Shown here in pieces: positions 16,258-25,373 of a DNA stretch of 64,000 bases (positions within the stretch are counted from its first letter, which is position 1; each line of letters begins with the position of its first letter). Both the position numbers and the translations under genes were made by a program. The notes under the pieces are model-generated. The model worked only from the letters and a program-made list of their open reading frames with translations. It had not been told where the DNA came from and did no database searches. This DNA comes from UBA7359 sp963976795 (GTDB taxonomy: Bacteria > Pseudomonadota > Gammaproteobacteria > Eutrophobiales > Eutrophobiaceae), in contig CAXBLT010000004.1 of NCBI GenBank assembly GCA_963976795.1, positions 161,931 to 225,930 of the forward strand, in the 5' to 3' direction.

Positions 16258-16447
16258 AGCAAGCATTGTTCATGTGGACAACAATATAACCGTGATAAGA
16301 AAACTCACTACCCTCAGACATCGTCCCGTTCTCAGAGTAGATGAGTTGATCAATTTCATCGATATTTAAGGCTGAGCGATCTTTTTCCGTGAGTCTGAGG
16401 TAGATTTCTGATGCATTGATGAACTGGTTTACTGCTGGTTTAGACAT
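16250..16447 (-). CDS. Small hypothetical protein between parE and parC
   Basis: A 65-residue reading frame starting MSKPAVNQFINASEIYLRLT with a purine-rich ribosome site (GGGGGC, eight bases upstream). It has no membrane segment; the composition is acidic and it ends HMNNACSK. The gene is convergent with parE and overlaps its stop by eight bases. I do not recognise a family. The good ribosome site and the lack of any plus-strand gene here support coding. Confidence 0.5.
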   Translation of the reverse strand: MSKPAVNQFINASEIYLRLTEKDRSALNIDEIDQLIYSENGTMSEGSEFSYHGYIVVHMNNACSK

Positions 16448-16614
16448 GACATTGCCCCCATTTAATTTAAGTATTGAGCAATGATCTAATAGATAGATTA
16501 AACACAAATGACAATTAAATTATCATTTAATGTCAATAGTTAAAGTAAATAATATAAATTTATATAAAACAATAGGATACATGCAATACCTAATGTTAAT
16601 TAGAGGAAAGTGTA

Positions 16615-18873
16615 ATGCCTGATTCAATGAGTTTTGACTTCGAGCAAAACGAACAACGACCACTACAAGAATATACCGAGAAAGCGTATTTGGATTATTC
16701 AATGTATGTCATTCTAGATCGTGCTCTACCGCATATCGGAGATGGCTTAAAGCCTGTGCAACGTCGAATTATCTACGCTATGTCGGAGTTAGGCTTAAAG
16801 TCTTCGGCAAAATATAAGAAATCCGCGCGAACAATTGGTGATGTGTTAGGCAAATTCCATCCACATGGTGACTCAGCGTGCTATGAAGCCATGGTCTTAA
16901 TGGCACAGGGTTTTTCCTATCGTTACCCGTTGATAGATGGGCAAGGTAATTGGGGTTCGATGGATGATCCTAAGTCTTTTGCTGCGATGCGTTATACAGA
17001 ATCAAAGCTAGCACCTTATTCGGATGTGTTATTAAGTGAAGTTTCACAAGGAACTGTTGATTGGGTACCTAATTTCGATGGTACTTTAGAAGAACCAAAG
17101 ATATTGCCTGCTCGATTACCAAATATCCTACTCAATGGCACTACAGGTATTGCTGTCGGTATGGCGACTGATATCCCGCCGCATAATTTAAAAGAGGTGG
17201 CTAGTGCCTGTATCCGATTATTAGAGTCGCCAAAGAGTACAGTAAAAGAGTTATGTGAGCATATTAAAGGGCCAGATTATCCGACCCAAGCTGAGATTAT
17301 TACCCCAAAAGAAGCTATTCAAGAGCTGTACGAAACAGGTAATGGCTCGATTAAAATGCGTGGAGTGTGGGAGAAGGAAGAGGGTAATATCGTTATTACG
17401 GCACTACCACATCAGAGTTCTGGTAGTAAGATCCTTGAGCAAATTGCATCACAAATGCAGGCAAAAAAATTGCCCATGCTTGAAGATTTACGTGATGAGT
17501 CCGACCATGAAAACCCCGTCAGATTAATACTTATCCCGCGTTCCAACCGAATCAACCTTGATGAATTAATGCTGCATCTCTATGCAACAACGGATCTTGA
17601 GCGCAGTTACCGGGTAAATCTTAATATTATCGGGCTCAATGGACGACCTCAGGTAAAAGATCTGAGGGGCATATTGAAGGAATGGCTGGAATACAGGGTT
17701 GAAACTGTGCGTAAAAGATTGCAGTTCAGACTGGATAAAGTGCTTGCCCAGATTCATGTCCTTGAAGGTTTAATGATTGCCTATTTGAATATTGATGAAG
17801 TCATTCAGATTATCAGAGAAGAAGATAAGCCTAAAGCAGTCTTGATGAAGCGGTTTAAACTGAGTGATATACAGGCTGACGCTGTACTCGATTTGAAGTT
17901 ACGTAAATTGGCCAAGTTGGAAGAAATCAAGATTAAGGGCGAGTTGGATGAGCTAAGTGAAGAGCGAAAACAGCTGGATACTACCTTAGGATCGAACCAA
18001 CGTTTAAGGACATTAGTTCGTAAAGAGATTCAAGCTGATGCCACAGAATATGGCGATGAACGAAAATCACCTTTAAAAGAGGGTGTTGAAGCAAAAGCAA
18101 TTGATGAAACAAGTTTGGTTCCGACAGAACCTGTCACCATTATTCTCTCAGATAAAGGTTGGGTACGTGCCGCAAAAGGTCACGAAGTTGATCCGGAAAC
18201 GTTGAACTACAAGAGTGGTGATAGCTATAAGCAAGCAAGTCTGGGCAGAAGCAATCAGTCTGCTGTTTTTCTTGATTCTAGTGGTCGTTGTTATTCGTTG
18301 CCGGCACACTCATTACCATCGGCACGCAGTCTGGGCGAACCTATTTCTGCACGACTGACACCACCCGATGGTGTAACATTTGAAGGTGTCATGGCAGGTG
18401 ATCCAGCTTCTGTATATCTTGTTGCTTCGGATGCGGGTTATGGTTTTATGCTTAAGCTTGAAGATGTTTATACGAAAAACAGAAATGGTAAAGCAGTTAT
18501 TTCGGTACCGAGTGGAGCAAATGTCCTGGCCCCGAGTAAAGTGAATGATATCGAGAATGATTGGGTCGCCGCGGTAAGTTCGATAGGGCGTATGCTAATG
18601 TTTCCCATTAGTGAATTGACGTTATTGCCCAAAGGAAAGGGATTGAAGATTATTCAAATACCACCGGCCAAATTAAAAACACGAGAAGAATATGTCGTTG
18701 CTATGACGACAATGTCGGAAACCGATAATCTGTTAATTCATGCAGGTAAGAAACACATGACAATGAAATCTACCGATCAAGAATACTACATCGGAGAACG
18801 TGGCAGACGTGGAAATATGCTCCCTCGTGGGTATCGGAATGTTGATAGAATTGTAGCAGTACCCAAAAGCTAA
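16615..18873 (+). CDS. parC: DNA topoisomerase IV subunit A
   Basis: The 752-residue breakage-reunion subunit. QEYTEKAYLDYSMYVILDRA and the active-site tyrosine Y127 in AAMRYTESKL are present. The quinolone-determining region reads HPHGDSACYEAM, with Ser87 and Glu91 at the positions that in E. coli ParC are S80 and E84, so no classical resistance change is seen. The C-terminal third is the beta-pinwheel. It follows parE after 357 bases occupied partly by the small convergent gene, so it probably has its own promoter; a ribosome site GAGGAAAG lies before the ATG. Confidence 0.95.
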   Translation: MPDSMSFDFEQNEQRPLQEYTEKAYLDYSMYVILDRALPHIGDGLKPVQRRIIYAMSELGLKSSAKYKKSARTIGDVLGKFHPHGDSACYEAMVLMAQGFSYRYPLIDGQGNWGSMDDPKSFAAMRYTESKLAPYSDVLLSEVSQGTVDWVPNFDGTLEEPKILPARLPNILLNGTTGIAVGMATDIPPHNLKEVASACIRLLESPKSTVKELCEHIKGPDYPTQAEIITPKEAIQELYETGNGSIKMRGVWEKEEGNIVITALPHQSSGSKILEQIASQMQAKKLPMLEDLRDESDHENPVRLILIPRSNRINLDELMLHLYATTDLERSYRVNLNIIGLNGRPQVKDLRGILKEWLEYRVETVRKRLQFRLDKVLAQIHVLEGLMIAYLNIDEVIQIIREEDKPKAVLMKRFKLSDIQADAVLDLKLRKLAKLEEIKIKGELDELSEERKQLDTTLGSNQRLRTLVRKEIQADATEYGDERKSPLKEGVEAKAIDETSLVPTEPVTIILSDKGWVRAAKGHEVDPETLNYKSGDSYKQASLGRSNQSAVFLDSSGRCYSLPAHSLPSARSLGEPISARLTPPDGVTFEGVMAGDPASVYLVASDAGYGFMLKLEDVYTKNRNGKAVISVPSGANVLAPSKVNDIENDWVAAVSSIGRMLMFPISELTLLPKGKGLKIIQIPPAKLKTREEYVVAMTTMSETDNLLIHAGKKHMTMKSTDQEYYIGERGRRGNMLPRGYRNVDRIVAVPKS

Positions 18874-18911
18874 TCTTTTTAGCACACTGAGCAATGTGGT
18901 GATTTAAATCA

Positions 18912-19718
18912 ATGTCTATGACACCTTCGATAATCGTCGTAACTGACCTAGATGGGACATTACTGGACCATGTTACATACCAGTATAATTTGGCGCTAGA
19001 TGCGATGAATTGCTTAAATAGATTAGAGATACCGCTTATTTTAAATAGTAGTAAGACAGCAGCAGAAATAATAAGCCTCAGGCAGAAAATGAATAATCAT
19101 CATCCATTCATTGTTGAAAATGGTGCTGGTGTTTATCTTCCTTCCAAAGAACAGTCTAGTGGTTTTGAGATTCATTCATTCGGACAAAAGAGAGAATTTA
19201 TTCTTCACGCTTTAAACCAGATACGTGAAGAATATAGACTGCCTTATATCGGTTTTGCCGATATGAATGAAGAAATGTTGCTTGAAGAAACTGGCCTTAC
19301 AACAGAACAGGCACAAAAGGCAAAACAAAGAGAATTTACAGAGCCATTAAAATGGTTGGGTAATGAGCGTCAATGGAGCGTGTTTTGCACCGAAATAAAG
19401 CGTTCGGGTTTAATTGCGGTCAAAGGTGGCAGGTTCATAACGGTGTCAGGTCGTGTAAATAAAGGTGAAGCTATGAAATGGTTACGAAATTATTATCAGC
19501 AAAAAAACGGCGTTGAGCCTACCATAATAGCCTTGGGTGACAGTGAAAATGATAAACAGATGTTGGAGTTTTCCGATCAGGCCGTGCTGGTGAGATCATC
19601 GGCACACGAATTGCCTAGTATAGATAAAAAAGAGCTTATTATTACAAATGAGGTCGGCCCCAAAGGCTGGAATAATAGTGTTATTAGTCTCTTACAACAA
19701 TATAACTTAATCGATTAA
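18912..19718 (+). CDS. HAD-IIB phosphatase, mannosyl/glucosyl-3-phosphoglycerate phosphatase type
   Basis: A 268-residue HAD-IIB hydrolase: nucleophile motif TDLDGTLLDH (D12, D14), LILNSSKTAAEI (motif II Ser), and ALGDSENDKQML (motif IV). The segment FIVENGAGVYLP and the cap-domain length match the MPGP family, which removes phosphate from mannosyl- or glucosyl-3-phosphoglycerate to give the compatible solute mannosyl- or glucosylglycerate. The next gene encodes the synthase and the third a GH13_18 phosphorylase, so a glucosylglycerate role is the best reading. The gap to the next gene is 6 bases; one operon. Confidence 0.82.
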   Translation: MSMTPSIIVVTDLDGTLLDHVTYQYNLALDAMNCLNRLEIPLILNSSKTAAEIISLRQKMNNHHPFIVENGAGVYLPSKEQSSGFEIHSFGQKREFILHALNQIREEYRLPYIGFADMNEEMLLEETGLTTEQAQKAKQREFTEPLKWLGNERQWSVFCTEIKRSGLIAVKGGRFITVSGRVNKGEAMKWLRNYYQQKNGVEPTIIALGDSENDKQMLEFSDQAVLVRSSAHELPSIDKKELIITNEVGPKGWNNSVISLLQQYNLID

Positions 19719-19724
19719 AAAATA

Positions 19725-20948
19725 ATGGGTGATTTTTATCAAAATGGGGTTATTACGACCCTACACAATCTATCTGATCGTTCTGTTGAAGATCTTGAGA
19801 AAGATTTATTAGAGTTTTCATGTGTACGACCGATGTCTTTAGTGTTGCCTTGTCTCTATTCTGAATTATCCAGGCCAGCATTGACGAATATAGTCGATGA
19901 ACTTTGTAAAGTACCTTATCTTTCACAAATTGTAATTGGCCTTGATAAAGCGACAGAAAATGAATACAAACATGCGTTAAAATTTTTTTCTCGTTTACCT
20001 CAAGAACACGTCGTTTTGTGGAACGATGGACAGAGATTGAAAAGTGTTGATTCGCGATTAAAGAACCGGGATCTGGAACCTAAGGAGATGGGGAAGGGAC
20101 GTAATGTCTGGTATTGTCTGGGTTACGTTTTATCATCGGGTCGATCGAAATCAGTTGCATTACATGATTGTGATATAACGACTTATAAAAGAGAATTGCT
20201 CGCGCGCTTAATCTACCCTGTTGCCAACCCTAATTTTAATTACCAATTTTGCAAAGGTTATTATTCACGCATTGCCGATGGCTCCATTAATGGAAGAGTT
20301 AGTCGTTTATTAGTTACTCCGCTATTACGGGCATTGAAAAAAGTTTTTCCGACAGATAGCTTTATTGAATATTTAGATAGTTACCGCTATTCACTTGCGG
20401 GTGAGTTCTCGTTACGTACAGATGTAATTAATGATATTCGTATTCCCAGTGATTGGGGGCTTGAAATTGGTGTGCTTTCTGAAATGAAACGGAACTATTC
20501 GACTAACCGCTTGTGTCAGGTAGATATTGCCGATCAGTATGATCATAAGCATCAAGACCTGTCCCTGGATGATGATAATAAAGGTTTGTCAAAAATGTCG
20601 ATTGATATTAGTAAATCCATTTTTCGTAAGTTAGCTACAACGGGGCTGGTTTTTAATACAGAGACATTTAGAACTATCAAAGCAACCTATTTTCGTATTG
20701 CATTGGATTTTATTGAAACCTATAACAATGATGCGGTAATAAATGGTCTCACACTTGATATCCATGCCGAAGAACAAGCTGTCGAATTATTTGCCGAGAA
20801 CATTATGAAAGCAGGATTACATTTTCTTGATAACCCAATGGAAACGCCATTTATTTCGAGTTGGACACGAGTCAACAGTGCCCTACCGACACTTGCCGAA
20901 GAATTTCTTGATGCAGTAGATAAAGATCTCGAACAATACAAAACATAA
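19725..20948 (+). CDS. Glucosyl-3-phosphoglycerate synthase-like glycosyltransferase (GT81-like)
   Basis: The 407-residue protein is a GT-A-fold glycosyltransferase: SLVLPCLYSELSRPALTNIV near residue 38, the nucleotide-sugar loop with KGRNVWYC, the metal-binding DxD in ALHDCDITTYKREL, and the conserved WGLEIGVLSE segment. It resembles GpgS/MpgS proteins that transfer glucose (or mannose) from a nucleotide sugar to 3-phosphoglycerate in the cytoplasm. The donor specificity cannot be settled by reading, but the adjoining phosphatase and phosphorylase point to glucosylglycerate. No clear ribosome site precedes the ATG, suggesting coupling to the phosphatase gene six bases upstream. Confidence 0.82.
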   Translation: MGDFYQNGVITTLHNLSDRSVEDLEKDLLEFSCVRPMSLVLPCLYSELSRPALTNIVDELCKVPYLSQIVIGLDKATENEYKHALKFFSRLPQEHVVLWNDGQRLKSVDSRLKNRDLEPKEMGKGRNVWYCLGYVLSSGRSKSVALHDCDITTYKRELLARLIYPVANPNFNYQFCKGYYSRIADGSINGRVSRLLVTPLLRALKKVFPTDSFIEYLDSYRYSLAGEFSLRTDVINDIRIPSDWGLEIGVLSEMKRNYSTNRLCQVDIADQYDHKHQDLSLDDDNKGLSKMSIDISKSIFRKLATTGLVFNTETFRTIKATYFRIALDFIETYNNDAVINGLTLDIHAEEQAVELFAENIMKAGLHFLDNPMETPFISSWTRVNSALPTLAEEFLDAVDKDLEQYKT

Positions 20949-20963
20949 GAGACAGATACATTC

Positions 20964-22688
20964 ATGCCTATCGATGGGTTACAGGCTCGTGTCCTCAACC
21001 ATATTGCGCAGGTTTATCCTGACATCAATGCCCGGGAACTTAGTGCTCGTTTAATAGCTACTATGGGGTTGTATGAAAAACACTCTGAGCCGGAACAATA
21101 CAAAAACCATTGGGACGAAGAGGACATCGCAGTTATCACTTATGGCAATACTTTCACAAGAAAAAATGAAACACCGTTAGACACGTTATACAACTTTTTA
21201 TCGGCTTATCTAAAAGATTCAATAAATATCGTTCATCTATTACCTTTCTTTCCTTATAGTTCCGACGATGGTTTCGCTGTATTGGATTATACACTAGTTA
21301 ACGATGCTTGCGGTGATTGGGATGATATTGTACATATCGCAAATGAATTTAAGTTAATGTCTGATCTGGTGATCAATCATTGCTCTGGTCGTAGTCGTTG
21401 GTTTGAACAATTAAAAGCGGGTGAAGCGCCGGGCAAAGATTATTTTTATTGTGTTGACCCTAATGCAAATCTATCCAATGTGATTAGACCAAGAACGAGC
21501 CCTTTGTTAAGAGAAGTATCGACGCCGGAGGGCAGCGTTCATGTTTGGTGTACATTCAGTCATGACCAGCCAGATTTAAATTTTGAGAACCCGGAAGTTT
21601 TATTAGAATTTGTCAATATAATTCGCCTGTATCTTGAGCGAGGGATTAAAATATTTCGTTTAGATGCAATTGCATTCTTATGGAAAGAGGTCGGAACAAA
21701 TTGTATCAATCTGCCACAAACACATGAAATTGTGCGTTTGCTAAGGACTTTAATTGAATACCACACGCCTGATGCGATTATCATTACTGAAACTAATATT
21801 CCGAATCGAGAGAATCTGGCTTACTTTGGTAACGCGAATGAAGCACATATTATTTATAATTTTCCACTACCGCCTTTACTATTAAATATGTTGCTTACAG
21901 GGAGCAGCCACTATTTTAAGAATTGGTTAATGAGTATGCCGCCTGCGATGATGGGCACAACATATTTAAATTTCATTGCGTCACATGATGGTATTGGTCT
22001 GAGGCCAGTTGAAGGTTTATTGAATGAAGAAGAAATAACAGAACTTGTCGCTACAATGGAATCATTTGGTGGGGAAATATCCTGGCGCGCCCTTGATGAC
22101 GGGAAAAACAAGCCGTATGAAATAAATATCACTTTATATGATGCATTAAAAGGAACCATTGAAAATGGTGTAGATCAATGGCAACAGGAACGTTTTATTT
22201 GTGCACATACCATTATGCTAGCATTAGAAGGTTTGCCGGCTTTTTATATTCATAGTTTGTTTGCTACCGAAAATGATTACGATAAATTTAAAAATACAAA
22301 TAACAAAAGAGCCATCAATCGTCATGACTGGCAATGTGACGAGTTGGAAGCCTTGTTAAACACTGAGAATCATCACTCTGCTGTATTTACTAGATTAAAA
22401 AAACTCATCACTATTCGCAAAAATCAAGCCGCCTTTCATCCGAATGCAACTCAATTCACTTTGCACTTGGGAGATACTGTTTGTGCTTTTTGGAGACAAA
22501 GTTTGAATCGGAATCAAAGTATATTCGCCTTGAATAACGTCACTGATGAAAAACAAGAAATAACATTAACTAATATCAATCTAATTGAAATGGATGATTG
22601 GGTGGATTTAATTAGTAATGTTAAGTTGCAACAAGGTCAAGAGACTTTGGTGTTAGAACCTTATCAATCTGTATGGTTGAGTAATTAG
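20964..22688 (+). CDS. GH13_18 sugar phosphorylase, probably glucosylglycerate phosphorylase
   Basis: The 574-residue protein has the sucrose-phosphorylase-type GH13 barrel: YSSDDGFAVLDYT near 98-110, nucleophile D234 in IFRLDAIAFLWKEVG, acid/base E276 in ITETNIPNREN and H341-D342 in FIASHDGIGLRP. Subfamily 18 contains sucrose phosphorylase and glucosylglycerate phosphorylase, which splits glucosylglycerate with phosphate into glucose-1-phosphate and glycerate. The synthase and phosphatase upstream make glucosylglycerate, so this enzyme could recycle the solute when osmotic or nitrogen stress ends. The gap to the synthase is 15 bases. Sucrose phosphorylase is the alternative. Confidence 0.85.
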   Translation: MPIDGLQARVLNHIAQVYPDINARELSARLIATMGLYEKHSEPEQYKNHWDEEDIAVITYGNTFTRKNETPLDTLYNFLSAYLKDSINIVHLLPFFPYSSDDGFAVLDYTLVNDACGDWDDIVHIANEFKLMSDLVINHCSGRSRWFEQLKAGEAPGKDYFYCVDPNANLSNVIRPRTSPLLREVSTPEGSVHVWCTFSHDQPDLNFENPEVLLEFVNIIRLYLERGIKIFRLDAIAFLWKEVGTNCINLPQTHEIVRLLRTLIEYHTPDAIIITETNIPNRENLAYFGNANEAHIIYNFPLPPLLLNMLLTGSSHYFKNWLMSMPPAMMGTTYLNFIASHDGIGLRPVEGLLNEEEITELVATMESFGGEISWRALDDGKNKPYEINITLYDALKGTIENGVDQWQQERFICAHTIMLALEGLPAFYIHSLFATENDYDKFKNTNNKRAINRHDWQCDELEALLNTENHHSAVFTRLKKLITIRKNQAAFHPNATQFTLHLGDTVCAFWRQSLNRNQSIFALNNVTDEKQEITLTNINLIEMDDWVDLISNVKLQQGQETLVLEPYQSVWLSN

Positions 22689-23394
22689 TTTATCTTAATT
22701 TTAATTTACGAAATACATTTTCAAGTGACGAGCGCTTTTGCATTAAAAGTGATTGATAGTAATGAAAAACATTACTGCCTAAAAAAGCTAATAACTATAA
22801 AGGCTATGTTACTTGATTCCATAAACTATTTGTTTTAATAGAAAACAATAAGTTTCAGCTAAATTACTTGCTTGTCCAAATGGTTCAATTGAAACTAATT
22901 CATTTTTTCATGAATTCAGAATAGTTGTTTTTAATGTTGTCTATGTAAGGTTGAGGAAATAAAGGTATCTAGAGCGACGGAAGCCATATCGTTATGAATG
23001 GAGCTTACTTAAACTTCATAGAGAATACTTTTTATCGTTTATGATCTTCGTACAGGCGTTGCTCTAGTGAATATAGTGCGTCATTCTTAACTGGATTCCC
23101 GCCTGCGCGGGAAGGATAGTTTAAGAAAGTGTCATTTAAGTCAGGTTCGGCTTTTCGGTATTAAGCTAATGAATTAAACATTTCCTACCAGTTTGAATAT
23201 AAGAAATCAGGCCGGGCTAGAATTAATTTTAATTGTTAGAAATCATTAAATCGAAGGTCTGCCCGCTTTTTTCCAGGCTACAAACTTAAAATATCTTTGT
23301 TTCACCTCTATACGGCACTTATAAGTATATTGTATATTGCTCATTGGGCTAAATAAACTTAACTTATTCATAAAATTGGGTCACACATAAGATC
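22689..23394. other. 706-bp intergenic gap with one REP-like palindrome
   Basis: No convincing reading frame is seen on either strand. The stretch is AT-rich apart from the short palindrome at 23092-23116. A promoter for the PQQ dehydrogenase must lie near the right end, but no clear consensus was found. Confidence 0.6.
23092..23116. repeat. REP-like palindrome (single copy)
   Basis: TTCCCGC (23096-23102), loop CTGC and GCGGGAA (23107-23113), preceded by CTGGA, match the common GC-rich palindrome scattered in proteobacterial intergenic regions. Only one copy is seen in the window and no RAYT transposase is present. Confidence 0.6.
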
Positions 23395-25278
23395 ATGAAA
23401 AATTATCATTCAACACGATTTCTAAAGATTACAATTTTCATATTTTTAATATTCTCTTTATCAGCATGTTCAGACAAAGAGGAAGCTAAAACTAAAACAC
23501 CTAGTGCTGAAGTTACAAAACCAAGTGCTCCTGCTACTGTAGAAACAGAAGAAGCTCCGGTTGTTAGTGTCTCAGATGAGAATGACTCAGTTGATTGGGC
23601 AAAGTACGGAAACAATTATGCAAATCACCGCTTTAGTGAATTGAATCAGATTAATATAGAAAACGTAGATCAGTTAGAACTCGCCTGGACTTATCAAACG
23701 GGTATCAAAAAAACTTTTCAAACGAGTCCTATAGTAATTGATGGTGTTATGTTTATCACCACACCATTAAATGACGTTATTTCAATGGATGCGCTGACGG
23801 GTAAAGAAATATGGCGTTATAAGCATGATTTGCAAGGCGATAAGTTTTGTTGTGGCCCTTCAAACCGTGGTCCTGCTGTTTCTGATGGCAAAGTGTTTAC
23901 GGTAACGATTGACGCTCGATTAATTGCATTAGATCAAAAAACAGGTGAAAAATTATGGGATGTTCCTATCTCAGATCCTGATTCCGGTATCGATGAAGAA
24001 ATGAACCCGGTTACGAATATGGAAGAATTGAAGGGAGCTGTAATGACTGGCGCTTCCGGGCACAGCGCTAGCCTTGCGCCACAAGTTTATGACGGTAAGG
24101 TGTTTGTCGGTATTACGGGTGCTGGCTATGGGCTACATATGGAGGTTGAACAGGATGGTAAACCAACTTTAGCAGTAGGTGGGCTTGCCGGTGGCGGTCA
24201 TGGTCTGCGAGGTTTTATGGTTGCGTACGATGTGAATACTGGTAAAGAAATTTGGCGTTGGTATAGCTCATCGGAGGAAAATTGGGAAGGAGACTGGGTT
24301 GAAGCAGCTTCAGGTGGTGAAAGTTTTAATCGTGATATTGCAAAAGAAAAAGCTAACGCGGAAAAATACAAGGATTCCTGGAAATTAGGAGGCGGTTCAA
24401 TCTGGACTACCCCGGCTCTGGATACTGAACTAGGATTACTTTATTTTGGTACGGGTAATCCTTCTCCAAACATGGAAGATTCTACCCGTCCGGGTGATAG
24501 TTTAAATACAGTGAGTTTGATTGCGTTAGACGTTAATACGGGTGAACTCAAATGGGCTTATCAACAAGTACCGCATGATCGTTGGGGTTATGATGTTGCT
24601 AGTCCACCCGTATTATTTGATTTTATTAAAGACGGCAAAACTATCAAAGCGGTATCTCAGGCAAGTAAAGTTGGCTGGTTATTTATTCATGACAGGGCAA
24701 CCGGTGAGTTGTTATTACGCTCTGATGCTTTTGTTCCGCAAGAAAATCTATTTGCCATACCAACAGAAGAGGGTGTGCGTATTGCGCCAAGCACTTTTGG
24801 TGCTACCACATGGTCGCCTACAGCGTATTATCCTGAATTGAATTCAATGTTTATTGCGGGCATCTATACAGCGGCAAAATTCTACTCAAAAAAATTAACC
24901 CCTGAACCTGGTAAACCCTGGGAAAGTTTTACCTTTTTTAAACCGACTTCAGATCCTACCTGGGGCAACATAACATCAGTTGATCTGGCCACAGGTAAAA
25001 TCAAGTGGGAGGTCAAAACAGAACAGCCTATGGTTGGTGGTGTTATGGCGACTGCGGGCGGACTTCTCTTTGCCGGTGAGGGGAATGGTAATTTTAATGC
25101 ATACGAAGCCGTGACGGGTAAACTACTCTGGCAATATAAGAGTCAATACGGCGTAAATGCACCGCCCATCACCTACAAGCTTAATGGCATACAATATGTA
25201 GCGGTAGCTTCTGGTGGCAGTGGCATTTTCAATTATACAATGGGCGATGAAATACTGGTCTTCAAGCTTAAACAGTAA
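23395..25278 (+). CDS. PQQ-dependent dehydrogenase, lipoprotein (quinoprotein alcohol/sugar dehydrogenase type)
   Basis: The 627-residue protein starts with a lipoprotein signal (lipobox SACS, Cys25) and a Thr/Pro/Glu-rich linker, then an eight-bladed quinoprotein propeller with tryptophan-docking repeats such as DALTGKEIWRYK, DQKTGEKLWDV and DVNTGELKWAY. The vicinal disulfide pair Cys152-Cys153 (FCCGPSNRG), which lies over PQQ in alcohol and methanol dehydrogenases, is present. At the catalytic region the sequence is HDRWGYDVASPPV (W397-G398-Y399-D400); known members have Asp in the place of G398, so catalysis would rest on D400. No cytochrome c or PQQ-synthesis gene is near. Substrate unknown. 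Confidence 0.85.
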   Translation: MKNYHSTRFLKITIFIFLIFSLSACSDKEEAKTKTPSAEVTKPSAPATVETEEAPVVSVSDENDSVDWAKYGNNYANHRFSELNQINIENVDQLELAWTYQTGIKKTFQTSPIVIDGVMFITTPLNDVISMDALTGKEIWRYKHDLQGDKFCCGPSNRGPAVSDGKVFTVTIDARLIALDQKTGEKLWDVPISDPDSGIDEEMNPVTNMEELKGAVMTGASGHSASLAPQVYDGKVFVGITGAGYGLHMEVEQDGKPTLAVGGLAGGGHGLRGFMVAYDVNTGKEIWRWYSSSEENWEGDWVEAASGGESFNRDIAKEKANAEKYKDSWKLGGGSIWTTPALDTELGLLYFGTGNPSPNMEDSTRPGDSLNTVSLIALDVNTGELKWAYQQVPHDRWGYDVASPPVLFDFIKDGKTIKAVSQASKVGWLFIHDRATGELLLRSDAFVPQENLFAIPTEEGVRIAPSTFGATTWSPTAYYPELNSMFIAGIYTAAKFYSKKLTPEPGKPWESFTFFKPTSDPTWGNITSVDLATGKIKWEVKTEQPMVGGVMATAGGLLFAGEGNGNFNAYEAVTGKLLWQYKSQYGVNAPPITYKLNGIQYVAVASGGSGIFNYTMGDEILVFKLKQ

Positions 25279-25336
25279 CGTGACTACAATGTTGATAGTA
25301 ACTCTAGAGTTCTAGCAACACATTGTTTGAAATATT

Positions 25337-25364
25337 AAAACGGGTGCTAAAAGCACCCGTTTTA
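25337..25364. terminator. Bidirectional intrinsic terminator
   Basis: AAAACGGGTGCT (25337-25348), AAA loop and AGCACCCGTTTT (25352-25363) form a 12-bp stem with a T-run on both strands. It separates the convergent PQQ dehydrogenase and TPR genes. Confidence 0.88.
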
Positions 25365-25373
25365 ATTTAAGAC

